From Methanomicrobiales archaeon HGW-Methanomicrobiales-1 (lineage in GTDB: Archaea; Halobacteriota; Methanomicrobia; Methanomicrobiales; Methanospirillaceae): 64,000 nucleotides of DNA. The translations under genes and the position numbers were made by a program. The stretch is taken from positions 610,683-674,682 of the forward strand of contig PGYM01000001.1 in NCBI GenBank assembly GCA_002839675.1, given 5' to 3'. Every line of letters starts with the position of its first letter. The first letter of the stretch is position 1. The notes below the pieces were generated by a model. That model was not told the origin of the DNA, did no database searches, and worked only from the letters and a program-made list of their open reading frames with translations. Shown here in pieces: positions 34,849 through 45,710 of this stretch.

Positions 34849-36516
34849 TTATTTCCCGGAAAAAAACAATGGCACATCCCTGAACTCATTTACATCGAAC
34901 ACACCTCGGTCCGTGATACGCAGCGAGGGAATTACGGTTAATGAGAGGAATGAAAGGTACATGAACGGATCGTCAATGCCGCCCATTTTTCTTGTGACCG
35001 CATGGAGTTTCTCCAGGCGGGACGCAACCTCCGGGTAGGGCAGTGTTGACATAAGCCCGCCACAGTCAAGCGGGAGTCTGACTTCCTGTTCTCCGGCAAT
35101 TGCGACCATGCCGCCGTTCATATGTATCACGGCATCAATTGCCCGCAGGATTTCTGCATCGCTGCAACCGACCGCGATCAGGTTGTGTGCATCATGGGCA
35201 ACACTGGATGTGATTGCACCCTGACTGAACTTAAATCCCTGGACAAGGCCGACCCCACAGGCACCGGTTCCGTACCGGTTGCAGACCACTACTTTGAGTA
35301 TGTCGTTTTCAGTGCGGGCATGTTCATTGATGGGGACCTTGAGAGAATCCGTTACGATCTGGTGCGGCACAATCCCGATAACCCGTGCCGTGCCGTTGCC
35401 ATGAATCCTGATTGCATCCGCGGAAGGAACCGTGCACCGGAAAGCTGGTGGCAACGTGGGTCCCTGGACTGGCATCGAATCTGCCAGAACTTTTCCGGCA
35501 ACAAATACCTTTAGTACCGTAAATTTCTGCGGGTCATCAATGATGCAGAAATCCGCCCGGCATCCGGGTGCAAGTGCGCCGCGATCCGTAAGCCTGAACC
35601 GTTCTGCTGCGGAGAGCGTGGCCATACGGATCGCCAGTTCCGGTGCTACGCCGCAGGCAATGGCCTTTCGTATGCAACGATCGATGTGCCCGTCTGCCAT
35701 CAGCAGGTCAACATGGCAGTCATCGGTGGCAAAGCAGCAGCGGGGAGCGGTGACTGGCGTGATAAGGGAGGCGAGTTCTTCGATATTGTGTTCTGTCGAA
35801 CCTTCCCGGATATAGATATACATCCCTTTTTTCAGTTTTTCTTCCGCCTCGTCCCGGCGGGTGCATTCATGGTCGCTCTGGAGTCCGGCAAGAATATAGG
35901 CATTCAGGTCTTTTCCCGAAAGCAGGGGGGCGTGGCCATCGCGGACAGTGAAAAGTTCCAGTTTCTTTCCAATCCCGGGATCTGCGCCAAGAACACCGGG
36001 AAAGTTCATCACCTCGCCAAGCCCTGAAACCCCCTCACGATCTTTAAACCGTGCGAGATCGGCAGCGTCCAGGACTGCCCCGCCGACATCCATTGGTGTT
36101 GCCGGCACGCAGGAAGGCAGCATATACCGGATATCTACGGGAAGCCCTGCCCGGTGGGCCAGCATCCAGTCAATACCGGCAATACCTGCTACATTGGCAA
36201 TCTCATGGGGATCTGCAACAACGGTTGCTGTCCCGTGCTGCGCCACCAGCCTTGTGTATTCTCCGGGAGTGAGCAGCGAGCTTTCGATATGGACATGGGC
36301 ATCGATCAATCCGGGAACAATGTACCTGTCGGCAAGATCGTACTCAGTTTTCCCGGTATAATCCCCGATGCCAAGGATAATCCCGTCTTTTACGGCAAGG
36401 GTTCCTTCATCCCACGTGCAGGTGAACGGGTTGAAGAGCTTTGCGTTTTTAAATACTGCATCCGCAGGTGCATTGCCCCGGGCTGCATTGATTGTGTCCA
36501 GAGAAAAAACTGTCAT
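34849..36516 (-). CDS. ade: adenine deaminase
   Basis: A 555-residue amidohydrolase that converts adenine to hypoxanthine for purine salvage. Metal ligands: IDAHVHIESS near residue 73, DPHEIAN near 101, and the TDDCHVDLL block near 265; the C-terminal half contains the family GGMVAIAGEQEVRLPLDCGGLM. Length and motif order match the Ade family rather than adenosine deaminase. Its start overlaps the upstream small secreted-protein gene by four bases. Confidence 0.93.
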   Translation of the reverse strand: MTVFSLDTINAARGNAPADAVFKNAKLFNPFTCTWDEGTLAVKDGIILGIGDYTGKTEYDLADRYIVPGLIDAHVHIESSLLTPGEYTRLVAQHGTATVVADPHEIANVAGIAGIDWMLAHRAGLPVDIRYMLPSCVPATPMDVGGAVLDAADLARFKDREGVSGLGEVMNFPGVLGADPGIGKKLELFTVRDGHAPLLSGKDLNAYILAGLQSDHECTRRDEAEEKLKKGMYIYIREGSTEHNIEELASLITPVTAPRCCFATDDCHVDLLMADGHIDRCIRKAIACGVAPELAIRMATLSAAERFRLTDRGALAPGCRADFCIIDDPQKFTVLKVFVAGKVLADSMPVQGPTLPPAFRCTVPSADAIRIHGNGTARVIGIVPHQIVTDSLKVPINEHARTENDILKVVVCNRYGTGACGVGLVQGFKFSQGAITSSVAHDAHNLIAVGCSDAEILRAIDAVIHMNGGMVAIAGEQEVRLPLDCGGLMSTLPYPEVASRLEKLHAVTRKMGGIDDPFMYLSFLSLTVIPSLRITDRGVFDVNEFRDVPLFFSGK

Positions 36517-36890
36517 GATGGTTGCACTACGATATCCTTGATTATGGCGGATTTTCGTTTTCCGTTCTGTACCAGGTAAATTGAGCGTTTGTAACTGCCG
36601 GGTTCAAGCAGAGCCGGCAGGAACAATTCATTGTCACCTTTTTTTAAGGTAACCGGAGCATTGACGACAGTGTCCTCGGTCAGGTGAAGATCCCTGATCT
36701 GGTAGATGGTCACCTGCATTCGTGCATCAACAACATCCCGACTGCTTGTCAACCTGACCGATATCCCCCCACAGTGGTAACGGGTTTCATTGTTCGCCGG
36801 AGAAGTGTAGCCGGAACTTACAACGAGCGGTGTGCAGAGAAGAAGTAATAATCCATGCAGCCCGTTCATGATCCAATGGTAAAACTGCAA
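36513..36890 (-). CDS. small exported protein of unknown function
   Basis: A 125-residue protein with an N-terminal signal-like segment (GLHGLLLLLCTPLVVSS) and a beta-rich remainder including VTLKKGDNELFLPALLEPGSY, resembling an immunoglobulin-like fold. No family recognised. It overlaps the adenine deaminase start by four bases (ATGA), an odd pairing of an exported protein with a cytosolic enzyme. Confidence 0.65.
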   Translation of the reverse strand: MQFYHWIMNGLHGLLLLLCTPLVVSSGYTSPANNETRYHCGGISVRLTSSRDVVDARMQVTIYQIRDLHLTEDTVVNAPVTLKKGDNELFLPALLEPGSYKRSIYLVQNGKRKSAIIKDIVVQPS

Positions 36891-37046
36891 GCTTAAAAAC
36901 GATATGGTTTCCCTTCATAAACGGCCCGTGTGAAAAAAAGTTACAGGGCTATTTTTTTAAAAATAAAAAAAAGGTTTTTTTCTGTGCTGCTTCCATTCAG
37001 CACAGATTTCATGGAAAAAATTTTCCCGGTTCAGGCAACCGTCTTT

Positions 37047-37628
37047 TTAGCAGATATCTTTGAGCAGGTACTTGATATCAATCCAGATGATAAGATCATT
37101 CTTCTCAAGATCCTTATCCCTGACTTTCTTTTTGATGATACCGAGAATCGCCGCATCCTCATGATTGTCAGCTGCCGATGTCTTGTCGATATCACTCATA
37201 TCGAATGTAGAAACCGATAATACATCGTCAACCATAATCCCGGTCTTTGCGTTTGTAATCTTCTCATCGAGTACAATGATCCGGCAGTTCTCTTCCGGTA
37301 TCGTTGATCCAGCGTTGATGTGAAGCCGCTCTTTCAGGTCGATGATTGTGGTGATTTCACCGCGGAGATCGATAATGCCTTTCATATAGGAGGCAGTGTT
37401 TGGGAGCTTGGTGACGGTCGTGTACTCCACAACCTCTTTGACATCGAAAAGATCGATAGCATATCGTTCGTTTCCGAGCAGGAACTCGACGATCTGCAGC
37501 ATCCCTTTTTCATGTTTTCCCGCTTGTGCCTCCTTTTTGGATTGGGTATTATCGATACAATCTGGGCCTGCAGTAACAGGGGAAGAAAGGATCTTCTCTT
37601 CATCTGCCGGCTTTGTAGATTTTGCCAT
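37047..37628 (-). CDS. cheW: CheW-like chemotaxis coupling protein (module 1)
   Basis: A 193-residue CheW. After a variable, charged 45-residue N-terminus the SH3-like double barrel begins at IVEFLLGNERYAIDLFDVKEVVEY; the conserved GIIDLRGEITTIIDLKERL follows, then ITNAKTGIMVDDVLSV. It couples receptors to CheA at the membrane. It follows the receptor at 37644-39296 by 15 bases. About 80 percent similar to the other two receptor-linked CheW proteins in its core, so the trio arose by duplication. Confidence 0.93.
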   Translation of the reverse strand: MAKSTKPADEEKILSSPVTAGPDCIDNTQSKKEAQAGKHEKGMLQIVEFLLGNERYAIDLFDVKEVVEYTTVTKLPNTASYMKGIIDLRGEITTIIDLKERLHINAGSTIPEENCRIIVLDEKITNAKTGIMVDDVLSVSTFDMSDIDKTSAADNHEDAAILGIIKKKVRDKDLEKNDLIIWIDIKYLLKDIC

Positions 37629-37643
37629 GCCATACCTCCCGAA

Positions 37644-39296
37644 TCAGCACTTGAACCGGGATACTTCTTTGGATACATTGTCTACAACGGTATTGACATT
37701 GCCGACAACCCGTGTAATCTGGTCAATTGCTGCACTGGATTCTTCGGATGCAGCTGCAGAGTCCATGGCCTCTTTGGAACTGTTGTTGATCAATGTCATA
37801 ACTTCGCTTACACTGGCTGCAACCTCTTCTATGGATGCTGCCTGCTCTTCTGCCGCTGCCGCTACTTCGCTTACATGCTGGCTGATCTTATCAATTGATT
37901 CGGCGATCTTGCTGAAACTTGCGATAGTTTCCCCGAGTGCACGGCTCCCTTCATTGACTCCTGAGTTTGCTGCTGATACAGCATCGACTGCACTGTTTGT
38001 CTGGGCCTGGAGTTTATCGATCATGCCGGCGATGCGCTCTGCGGATGAACGTGATTCAACAGCAAGCGACTTGACCTCGGTTGCCACTACAGCAAATCCC
38101 CGTCCTGCATCTCCTGCCCGTGCTGCCTCAATAGCTGCGTTGAGTGCTAGCAGGTTGGTCTGGTTTGCAAGATCCGTAATCAGGTCGACAATCTCGCTGA
38201 TCTGATCCATCTGGCCTTTGATCCCGGTAATGATCAGATTTACATCGTTAGAGGATTTGGTTATGCCCTGCATACCGCCTTCGGTTTTCTTTGCAAGTTC
38301 CATCCCTTCACGGCTGTAATTTGTCGATTGCGTAGTGAGCTGGGCCACTGATTCGGATTTCGTGGCAACTTCCTGGATTGCCCGGGAAAGATCATCCATT
38401 GCCTGCTGCACTTGTCCAATACCCTGGGCGGACTTTTCCGTATTTACACTGACTGCGGTAGCGTTCTTTGCAATCTGGTTTGCCCCGGCTGAAATCTCCT
38501 GGACACTGGCATTTGCCTCTTCAGCATTTGCTGCAAGATTTGTTACCTGCTGGTTAACACCCTGCATTGCTTTTGATACTTCAGTACCTATGCTGTCCAG
38601 GGAATTTTTGAAGTTCTTGTAATCCCCTCTCGTTTTCACCGATTCATCGAACCGGGCGGTGAAGTCACCGGTCGCGTACTCGTGTGAGACCCGCATGCCT
38701 TCATTAAGCGGAAGCATGACGCTGTCAAACGTCTTGTTGATACCGGCAATAATCTCCCAGTACCCACCCTTGAATTTTTCAGCATCTCCGCGGACGGAAA
38801 GTTTTCCTTCTACTGCGGCAATCGAGAGTTTATTCGATTCAGCTATAAGGCCTCTCAACGTATCGATGGTCTTTTTAAGGGCAGGAACGATCTCATCCTT
38901 GTCATCCCGGATTTTGAGTTCACGGGAGAGGTCACCATCGGCAATCATCTTCATGGTGCCGACAACATATTTCTGGAGATCTTCAGAGAATTTGTCCATC
39001 TCTTCAGCCATCGCACCAATCTCATCCTTGCGGTTGAGTTTGATTCGATCGCCGAGGTGACCTTTGTGAATCTCGCCAATGTTCTTTGTCACCCGCTGAA
39101 CGGGTTCTGCGATGCTCTGGGTAAGGAGGATCCCCATGCCAATTGCACCAATAAAACCGATGATACTTAACAGGACTACAGTTCCTGCACTGTACATAGT
39201 GAATTCAACGAACGCTACGATAGCAAAGATCAGTCCGATTACAAGAAATGATCCGGTGATCTTTTTTCCGAGAGGAAGGTTGTCAATAAATTCCAT
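37644..39296 (-). CDS. methyl-accepting chemotaxis protein without an extracellular domain (module 1)
   Basis: A 550-residue receptor. Two adjacent membrane helices ([20 protein letters not shown] and [19 protein letters not shown]) are joined by a few residues only, so no outside sensor exists. A HAMP and HAMP-like linker region (about 60-240) leads to the long signalling coiled coil with the invariant tip [20 protein letters not shown] and [16 protein letters not shown]. Sensing is likely intracellular or from the membrane itself. A linker block ([19 protein letters not shown]) recurs in the receptor of module 3. Confidence 0.9.
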   Translation of the reverse strand: MEFIDNLPLGKKITGSFLVIGLIFAIVAFVEFTMYSAGTVVLLSIIGFIGAIGMGILLTQSIAEPVQRVTKNIGEIHKGHLGDRIKLNRKDEIGAMAEEMDKFSEDLQKYVVGTMKMIADGDLSRELKIRDDKDEIVPALKKTIDTLRGLIAESNKLSIAAVEGKLSVRGDAEKFKGGYWEIIAGINKTFDSVMLPLNEGMRVSHEYATGDFTARFDESVKTRGDYKNFKNSLDSIGTEVSKAMQGVNQQVTNLAANAEEANASVQEISAGANQIAKNATAVSVNTEKSAQGIGQVQQAMDDLSRAIQEVATKSESVAQLTTQSTNYSREGMELAKKTEGGMQGITKSSNDVNLIITGIKGQMDQISEIVDLITDLANQTNLLALNAAIEAARAGDAGRGFAVVATEVKSLAVESRSSAERIAGMIDKLQAQTNSAVDAVSAANSGVNEGSRALGETIASFSKIAESIDKISQHVSEVAAAAEEQAASIEEVAASVSEVMTLINNSSKEAMDSAAASEESSAAIDQITRVVGNVNTVVDNVSKEVSRFKC

Positions 39297-39436
39297 GGTA
39301 TCTTGCCTGAATGGGTAATTTTTGTGTGTTTTTTTGAAGTTTGGAAGTTTTTTTGTTTATCTGGATAAAGAATGATAGAAATTTTAATCCGGTGGATCAG
39401 GGGCGTGTCCCCATCACTTCCGCCGGTTTGGCCGAT

Positions 39437-40003
39437 CTAGACATTTTTTTCGATATGGCTGAGTGTTTCCCGGATATCTATCCAGATGACCAGTTCATGC
39501 ACGGAGTTATCCTTGTCCTTTGCACGCTTTTTGATGATACCGAGAATCGCGGCATCATCGCCGGCCCCGGCCGTTGATGCAGCGTCTACATCACATTTTT
39601 CAAAGGTGGAGACGGCCAGTACATCATCGACCAGGATGCCGGTCTTTGCCCCGGTCAGTTTTTCATCGAGGACAATAATCCTGCCCGTCTCATCGGATTG
39701 TTCCGGTTCGCGGGGGATGTGGAGTCGCTCCTTGAGATCGATGATCGTGGTAATTTCACCACGAAGATCAATGATTCCTTTCATGTAGGGAAGGGTGTTG
39801 GGAAGTTTGGTGATTGTGGTATACTCTACCACTTCCCGCACATCGAAGAGATCGATTGCAAAGTGCTCTTTTCCCAGGAGGAATTCCAGTACCTGGAATG
39901 AATCCTGCTGCCGTGCAATACCAGTGCTCCCGTTAGACAACGGCGGTGTAACCGTTCCCGCAGTTTCGTGGGATTTTACTGATCCTGTGCTGTCAGCGGT
40001 CAT
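39437..40003 (-). CDS. cheW: CheW-like chemotaxis coupling protein (module 2)
   Basis: A 188-residue CheW. The N-terminal 35 residues (Ser/Thr/Gly-rich) differ from the other copies; the barrel starts at VLEFLLGKEHFAIDLFDVREVVEY and has GIIDLRGEITTIIDLKERLHI and LTGAKTGILVDDVLAVS. It is 12 bases after the receptor at 40016-42610 and so is expressed with it. Confidence 0.93.
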   Translation of the reverse strand: MTADSTGSVKSHETAGTVTPPLSNGSTGIARQQDSFQVLEFLLGKEHFAIDLFDVREVVEYTTITKLPNTLPYMKGIIDLRGEITTIIDLKERLHIPREPEQSDETGRIIVLDEKLTGAKTGILVDDVLAVSTFEKCDVDAASTAGAGDDAAILGIIKKRAKDKDNSVHELVIWIDIRETLSHIEKNV

Positions 40004-40015
40004 TTTTCCCCCTCC

Positions 40016-42610
40016 TTACTTGAAATTGTTAATCTCCTTTTTGACATTCTCGACAACTTCGGAAACATTGCCAATGACTTTACTGATCTGCTCGATTGCC
40101 GCAGAGGACTCTTCACTTGCTGCCGCGGCATCAGTGGATTCCTTTGCCGTGTTCTGCATAAGTTCATTAACCTCGTTAACGCTGGCAGTGATCTCTTCAA
40201 CAGAGGCTGCCTGCTCTTCTGTAGCGGATGCGACATCGCCCACATTGTGGGTAATCTGGTCAATGGAGCCTGCAATCTTTGAGAAACTTGCAACCGTTTC
40301 CTGTAGTGCGAGACTGCCTTCCTTGACCCCGGCGTTGGCTGCGGAGACCGCATCAACCGCATGCTGGGTCTGGCTCTGCAGGTTCTCAATCATACCCGAG
40401 ATACGTTCTGCGGATGCACGGGATTCGACTGCAAGTGATTTGACTTCGGTTGCGACAACGGCAAACCCGCGTCCTGCATCGCCAGCCCGGGCAGCCTCAA
40501 TCGCTGCATTCAATGCGAGCAGATTTGTCTGGTTAGCCAGGTCGGTGATGAGGTTTACGATCTCGCTGATCTTGTCCATCTGGCCCTTAATATCAAGGAT
40601 GATGACATTCACGTCATTTGAGGATTTGGTAATGCCCTGCATGCCCTGCTCGGTCTTCCGTGCGAGTGCCATGCCTTCCTTGCTGTAATCATCGGTGTCG
40701 TGGACAATCTGTGCCGTGGCTTCAGCCCGGGTTGCAACATCCTGGATGGTACGCGACAGGTCTTCCATGGCTTTCTGTACCTGGATAATACCCTCCATGG
40801 ATTTTTCCACGTTCACGCTGACGGCGGTTGCATTCTTTGCTACCTGTCCGGCACCGGCAGAGACCTCTTCAACATTTGCGTTTGCCTCTTCCGTACCACG
40901 CGAGATCCTGGTCATCTCGTTGTTGATCATCGCGAGTGCATCTTCAATTCTCTTCTGTGCCTGGCGGGCAGCATCCTTAACATCGGTCAGGTCAGTGAAG
41001 AATTCCATTGATCCGATGACCGTTCCTTTGGTATCCTTAATCGGAACGCCGGTATATGCGATATCATACGTGCGTCCTTTCGGATTTGCCTGTGTCTCGG
41101 AAGTGGCCATCTGTCCAGACTGCATGCACTGGCCGGATGCGCATTTCTGCGAACGGCAGTCCGGTGTCTTGAAGTGATCGAAGCACTTTGCGCCGATCAT
41201 GTCCTTTACGGTTACACCGGCCATGGTGGCTGATGCCTTGTTGGCGTAGAGGATCGAGAACTCCTTGTTGATGATGAATGCCGGGACGGGAATCGTGTCA
41301 AGGTGACCCACTACGGCATTGATCGTGTTGTTAAGGCCGGTGATCATAGTGGCGTATTCGCCCTTGAACTTGCCACTGTCACCCCGTGAGGTGAGTTTTC
41401 CCTCAACAGCCGCATTGCTAATCGCGGTAATTTCATTGCTGAACTGCTGGATGTTATTGACCACGCCGCTAAATGCTTCTGAAACTTCGCCGATCTCGTC
41501 GCCGCCGCTGACCATCCGTGCGTTGGAGTCGATCTCCTTTGCCGCATCGGATATTTCACCGTTCATTACCTTACGGCCAAGATTGACAAGGTCTCCCATT
41601 CTCTGGGCGATTGACTTGCCAAAGATTGTTGCAATAGCAGCACCTGCACCAATGCTGATGATCAGGATGATGATAATCGCATTTCTCAGGCTGTCAACGG
41701 GACCGCTGAAGTCCGACGGATCAACATGGGATGCAATGATCCAGCCCGTGGGTGCATAATAGGTGTAATAGGTTACTACTTCCTTGCCGTTTTCATTATA
41801 GGCAATACGAGCATTTTTGGTGGATACTGCTGCAGTGTTTGCCATTATCTTCTTGGCAAAATCTGCGTCAGCAACGCTGGTACCCTGTGCAACCGGTGAG
41901 ACCAGCAGGGTGCCCTTGGTGTCCATAACATAGAGATAGCCGTTCGTACCGATTTCTGTATCCAGGATCTGTTGCTTCAACGGACCATAGACGGTATCTT
42001 CGGGGACACCTACAAAGAGGATACCAATAATGTCTCCTTTTGTATTCTTAATCGGATCGTAAACGGTTACATATTTTTTACCAAGTACATCGGCAGTCCC
42101 ATAAAATGTCTGGCCTTTGTTGATGACGGTATCATATACTGCATCTGAGACCGGGGTGCCAATGGCACGTTTTCCGTCAGCGCCGACAATGTTTGTTGAG
42201 ACGCGGATTGCCTGGCTGCCTATTTTCTGGAAGACGGTAGCCTTGCTGCCCATGTCCTTTTCTATGGAGTCGACAATCTGGAAGTTGTCATTGACAACCT
42301 GGCCCCCATATGCGATCTTGTCTCCTACAAGAGCAGGGGCTCCGTTCGCGGTGAACCTGCTTTTTAAGAGGTTTAAATCCCCGTTCAGTTTGTCCTTCGA
42401 GAGATCATAGGAATTGGATGTCATTCCCCGGAAATCGCTGATCTGCGTGTTCAGGGTCATGTCGAGCTGGTCGTTGATCGCGTTGCTTGCCGTGATGTAG
42501 GCAACGGTTCCGAGCAGAAGGGTCGGGACTATAACAAGTACAAGACATATGATCAGGATTTTCGTCCCGATCTTCATGCGGTTGAATTTTTCTGTCATTT
42601 CTTCAAACAT
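40016..42610 (-). CDS. Cache- and Cys-rich PAS-containing methyl-accepting chemotaxis protein (module 2)
   Basis: An 864-residue receptor. TM1 is near residues 17-40; an extracellular double Cache region spans about 45-300 ([18 protein letters not shown] and [19 protein letters not shown]); TM2 is near 310-332, followed by HAMP. An intracellular PAS domain (about 438-560) contains a cysteine set at 476, 485, 490 and 495 ([17 protein letters not shown]) that could bind a metal, cluster or redox signal. The signalling domain has the standard tip. It therefore has both an outside ligand sensor and an inside, perhaps redox, sensor. Confidence 0.9.
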   Translation of the reverse strand: MFEEMTEKFNRMKIGTKILIICLVLVIVPTLLLGTVAYITASNAINDQLDMTLNTQISDFRGMTSNSYDLSKDKLNGDLNLLKSRFTANGAPALVGDKIAYGGQVVNDNFQIVDSIEKDMGSKATVFQKIGSQAIRVSTNIVGADGKRAIGTPVSDAVYDTVINKGQTFYGTADVLGKKYVTVYDPIKNTKGDIIGILFVGVPEDTVYGPLKQQILDTEIGTNGYLYVMDTKGTLLVSPVAQGTSVADADFAKKIMANTAAVSTKNARIAYNENGKEVVTYYTYYAPTGWIIASHVDPSDFSGPVDSLRNAIIIILIISIGAGAAIATIFGKSIAQRMGDLVNLGRKVMNGEISDAAKEIDSNARMVSGGDEIGEVSEAFSGVVNNIQQFSNEITAISNAAVEGKLTSRGDSGKFKGEYATMITGLNNTINAVVGHLDTIPVPAFIINKEFSILYANKASATMAGVTVKDMIGAKCFDHFKTPDCRSQKCASGQCMQSGQMATSETQANPKGRTYDIAYTGVPIKDTKGTVIGSMEFFTDLTDVKDAARQAQKRIEDALAMINNEMTRISRGTEEANANVEEVSAGAGQVAKNATAVSVNVEKSMEGIIQVQKAMEDLSRTIQDVATRAEATAQIVHDTDDYSKEGMALARKTEQGMQGITKSSNDVNVIILDIKGQMDKISEIVNLITDLANQTNLLALNAAIEAARAGDAGRGFAVVATEVKSLAVESRASAERISGMIENLQSQTQHAVDAVSAANAGVKEGSLALQETVASFSKIAGSIDQITHNVGDVASATEEQAASVEEITASVNEVNELMQNTAKESTDAAAASEESSAAIEQISKVIGNVSEVVENVKKEINNFK

Positions 42611-42702
42611 TATTTACATCTCCTGTTGTTTCAGTGTGAATTTTATTTTTTTATGGTGAACAATCGTTGTTAAAGGAAATTGAAGAATTTGAAAAAAACC
42701 CA

Positions 42703-43272
42703 TCATCCTTCTCCTATATCCCTGAGCAGATGCCGGATATCGATCCAGATGATCAGCTCGTGACGCTCGTGCTCCTTTTCCTTGATCTTCTTTTTGATGA
42801 TACCAAGGATTGCAGCATCTTCGCGGGCACCGGATGCCGATGTAGAATCAATGTCTCCGCGCTCGAACGTCGAAACGGCGAGCACATCATCAACCATGAT
42901 ACCGGTCTTTGCCTTGGTGATCTTTTCATCGAGGACAATAATCCGGCTGTTCTCTTCAGGGATATCCGATTTTTCAAGAATGTTGAGTCGCTCCTTGAGA
43001 TCAATGATCGTGGTGATTTCTCCACGAAGATCGATGATCCCTTTCATGTAGGAAGGTGTGTTGGGAAGCTTGGTGATGGAGGTGTACTCCACCACTTCCC
43101 GCACATCGAAGAGGTCAACTGCGTAATGTTCTTTTCCCAGAAGGAACTCCACAACCTGGAGTTTGCCTTTCTGGTGTTGATCTTTTTTTGTTTCCGCCAG
43201 TTCTGCCGGGGGAACACTGCCCGATAGGGAGGGGGTGTGTTTTACCTCTTTTTCACCTGCTGTTTTTGCCAT
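42703..43272 (-). CDS. cheW: CheW-like chemotaxis coupling protein (module 3)
   Basis: A 189-residue CheW. The barrel starts at VVEFLLGKEHYAVDLFDVREVVEY, with GIIDLRGEITTIIDLKERLNI and ITKAKTGIMVDDVLAVSTF; the N-terminal 45 residues are low-complexity and copy-specific. It lies 18 bases after the receptor of module 3 and 92 bases before the receptor of module 2. Confidence 0.93.
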   Translation of the reverse strand: MAKTAGEKEVKHTPSLSGSVPPAELAETKKDQHQKGKLQVVEFLLGKEHYAVDLFDVREVVEYTSITKLPNTPSYMKGIIDLRGEITTIIDLKERLNILEKSDIPEENSRIIVLDEKITKAKTGIMVDDVLAVSTFERGDIDSTSASGAREDAAILGIIKKKIKEKEHERHELIIWIDIRHLLRDIGEG

Positions 43273-43290
43273 GGGACTGTTCCTCCGTAA

Positions 43291-45417
43291 TCATACCCTG
43301 AACCGTGACACTTCTTTTGTCACCTTGTCAACGATGGAATTCACGTTTGCTACCACTTTGGTGATCTGGTCGATTGCCGCGCTGGACTCTTCGCTTGCTG
43401 CAGCCGCGTCAGTTGCCTCCCTCGTGGTGTTCTGCATCAGTCCGCCGACTTCATTGACGCTTGCCGTAACTTCCTCAACCGATGCAGCCTGTTCTTCTGC
43501 CGCAGCAGCAACATCGCTGACATTTCGGCTGATCTGATCGATTGAAGCGACAATCTTGCTGAAGCTGGTGAGTGTTTCGTGGAGGGCTTCACTGCCTTCC
43601 CGGACTCCGTTATTTGATGCGGTGACTGCATCGACTGCGCTCATGGTCTGTTTCTGGAGGTTGTCGATCATCTCCGATATCCGCTCAGCGGAAGCACGGG
43701 ACTCAACGGCAAGGGACTTGACTTCAGTTGCTACAACTGCAAATCCGCGTCCTGCATCACCGGCCCGGGCTGCTTCAATTGCCGCGTTCAGTGCGAGCAG
43801 GTTCGTCTGGTTTGCAAGGTCCGTGATCAGGTTGACGATCTCGCTGATCTTGTCCATCTGGCCTTTGATATCTCCAATGATCTGGTTCACATCATTCGAT
43901 GATTTGGTGATTCCCTGCATACCCTGTTCGGTCTTCTGGGCAAGTTCCATACCTTCCCTGCTGAAGTCCGTTGTATCCTGGACTATCTTTGCCACAGCCT
44001 CGGATTTTGTTGCTACATCCTGGATGGTGCGGGAGAGATCTTCCATTGCTTTCTGCACCTGTTCGATGCCCAGTGTCGCCTTCTCGGCATTATTGCTGAC
44101 CCCGCTTGCATTCTTCGCAACCTGGGCAGAACCGGCGGAGACTTCTTCGACACTGGCATTTGCCTCTTCTGCGCTTGCAGCAAGGTTACCGACCTGCTGG
44201 TTAATTGCTGTCAGCGATTTCGAGACTTCGATGCCGATGTTGTCCAATGCCTGTTTGAATTTGACAAAGTCCCCCTGCACATTGAGTTTCTCATCAAAGC
44301 GGGCGGTAAAGTTGCCCTCCGCATATTCATCGGATACCCGCATTGCTTCATTGACAGGACCGACTACGGAATCAAGGGTCTTGTTGACGCCGGCAATAAT
44401 CTCCCAGTACCCGCCTTTGAACTTGTCCGCATTTCCCCTTTTGGAAAGCTGACCTGCAACCGCTGTTTTTGAAAGCATATTTGCTTCTTCGACAAGCGAT
44501 TTGAGCGATGAATTTATTGTGTTCAGTGCGGGAGATACCTCATCTTTCTCGTCCTGGACCCTGCAGGTTACCGAAAGATCACCCTCGGCAATCTTTTTCA
44601 TACTGCCTACAACAAATTTCTGGAGGCCGATTGCATAGGAATCCATCACCCGGGCCAAATCGCCGATCTCATCTTTCCTCGTCATGTTCAGGCGCGTGCT
44701 GACAATTCCTTTGCTGAGCCGGCGGAAGTTGCCCGATACGTCTGCTAATGGAGTGGTGATACTGCGGCCGATAAAGAGAGTAACTGATGCGATGACAATT
44801 ATTGCAGCGATCCCGGTCAGCATCAGCAGTAATGTTGCTGTGGAAATCGCACCCATGGCATTGGTCTCTGTCTGTTTATTGCGGGTGTTTGCCAACTGAA
44901 CCGAATTATCGATTGCCGCACGGTGTGCCTCATACTCCGGCTGCATAAGAGTTCGAATAATGGTTTTTGATTTGGTTGAATCCCCGGCACGGATCGCCGG
45001 AATAAGTTGTGAATCTCTGATGGTGTAGAATTTTTCTGCAGAATTATATGAGGTTACGGTCAGGGCAGTTTTCAACTCCCCTTCGGGCAGGTTTTTTACC
45101 CAGTATAAATGCCGGTCTTCATAATCTGCTTTCAGCTGAGTTCCCTGGCTGATTAATTTCTCTATAGTGGCCTGATCTGCTTTCTTATCAACTGCATCTA
45201 TCATTTGAAAGGCATTCAGGTCTGATTCAATAATATACTCCGGCGGTGGAAGAATGTCTGCGACCAGGTCTTTGCCCTCTCCAATATCTTTGTTTGATTG
45301 TAATGCAGTTCCTAAGCTGCTATAGGCAATCATGCCAAATATCGCAAAGCCGATTATCACGACAATGATTACCCCAATCAGTTTTTTCCCAATTTTCATA
45401 TCGTCGATGAAACTCAT
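43291..45417 (-). CDS. methyl-accepting chemotaxis protein with helical extracellular domain (module 3)
   Basis: About 708 residues from ATG 45417; an in-frame ATG six codons upstream gives an alternative start. TM1 ([22 protein letters not shown]) and TM2 ([21 protein letters not shown], near residue 205) bracket a roughly 160-residue helical sensor with [21 protein letters not shown] at its start, resembling a four-helix-bundle ligand domain. HAMP and linker domains follow, with [19 protein letters not shown] shared with module 1, then the canonical signalling tip. First gene of the six-gene receptor run; its promoter lies in the divergent region. Confidence 0.9.
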   Translation of the reverse strand: MSFIDDMKIGKKLIGVIIVVIIGFAIFGMIAYSSLGTALQSNKDIGEGKDLVADILPPPEYIIESDLNAFQMIDAVDKKADQATIEKLISQGTQLKADYEDRHLYWVKNLPEGELKTALTVTSYNSAEKFYTIRDSQLIPAIRAGDSTKSKTIIRTLMQPEYEAHRAAIDNSVQLANTRNKQTETNAMGAISTATLLLMLTGIAAIIVIASVTLFIGRSITTPLADVSGNFRRLSKGIVSTRLNMTRKDEIGDLARVMDSYAIGLQKFVVGSMKKIAEGDLSVTCRVQDEKDEVSPALNTINSSLKSLVEEANMLSKTAVAGQLSKRGNADKFKGGYWEIIAGVNKTLDSVVGPVNEAMRVSDEYAEGNFTARFDEKLNVQGDFVKFKQALDNIGIEVSKSLTAINQQVGNLAASAEEANASVEEVSAGSAQVAKNASGVSNNAEKATLGIEQVQKAMEDLSRTIQDVATKSEAVAKIVQDTTDFSREGMELAQKTEQGMQGITKSSNDVNQIIGDIKGQMDKISEIVNLITDLANQTNLLALNAAIEAARAGDAGRGFAVVATEVKSLAVESRASAERISEMIDNLQKQTMSAVDAVTASNNGVREGSEALHETLTSFSKIVASIDQISRNVSDVAAAAEEQAASVEEVTASVNEVGGLMQNTTREATDAAAASEESSAAIDQITKVVANVNSIVDKVTKEVSRFRV

Positions 45418-45435
45418 AATCACACACATCTCCAT

Positions 45436-45710
45436 TTGTTAATTCTACACCGGCACTGTGGTGCACCGATTTCCTGTTATTGTTGAGTTTACAATCATGT
45501 GCACCCACGGGGGCACACCCAAAACCCTCATTACTTGTGCTCATCAAAGGGGCTAGGGTAACATAGACGTTCATCATCAATGGTATATAAATGTTAGGCT
45601 TTTGCTCATCAAAAGCAATGTTTAATACTGTTGAGCAATAATGATGAATACTTACTGGGTGACAGGACCGCTATGAATACACAAAATAGTATATACAGGA
45701 CGTAGGTACC
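45436..45710. promoter_or_regulatory. divergent control region between receptor run and histidine kinase
   Basis: A TATA element reads TATATAAA on plus (45584-45591), and equally TTTATATA on minus, so either direction could use it. The decamer TGCTCATCAA occurs at 45538 and 45603 in the same orientation on both sides of the TATA, and an inverted relative (TTGAGCA) lies near 45630. Such paired sites suggest shared control of the receptor run and the kinase operon. Confidence 0.45.
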
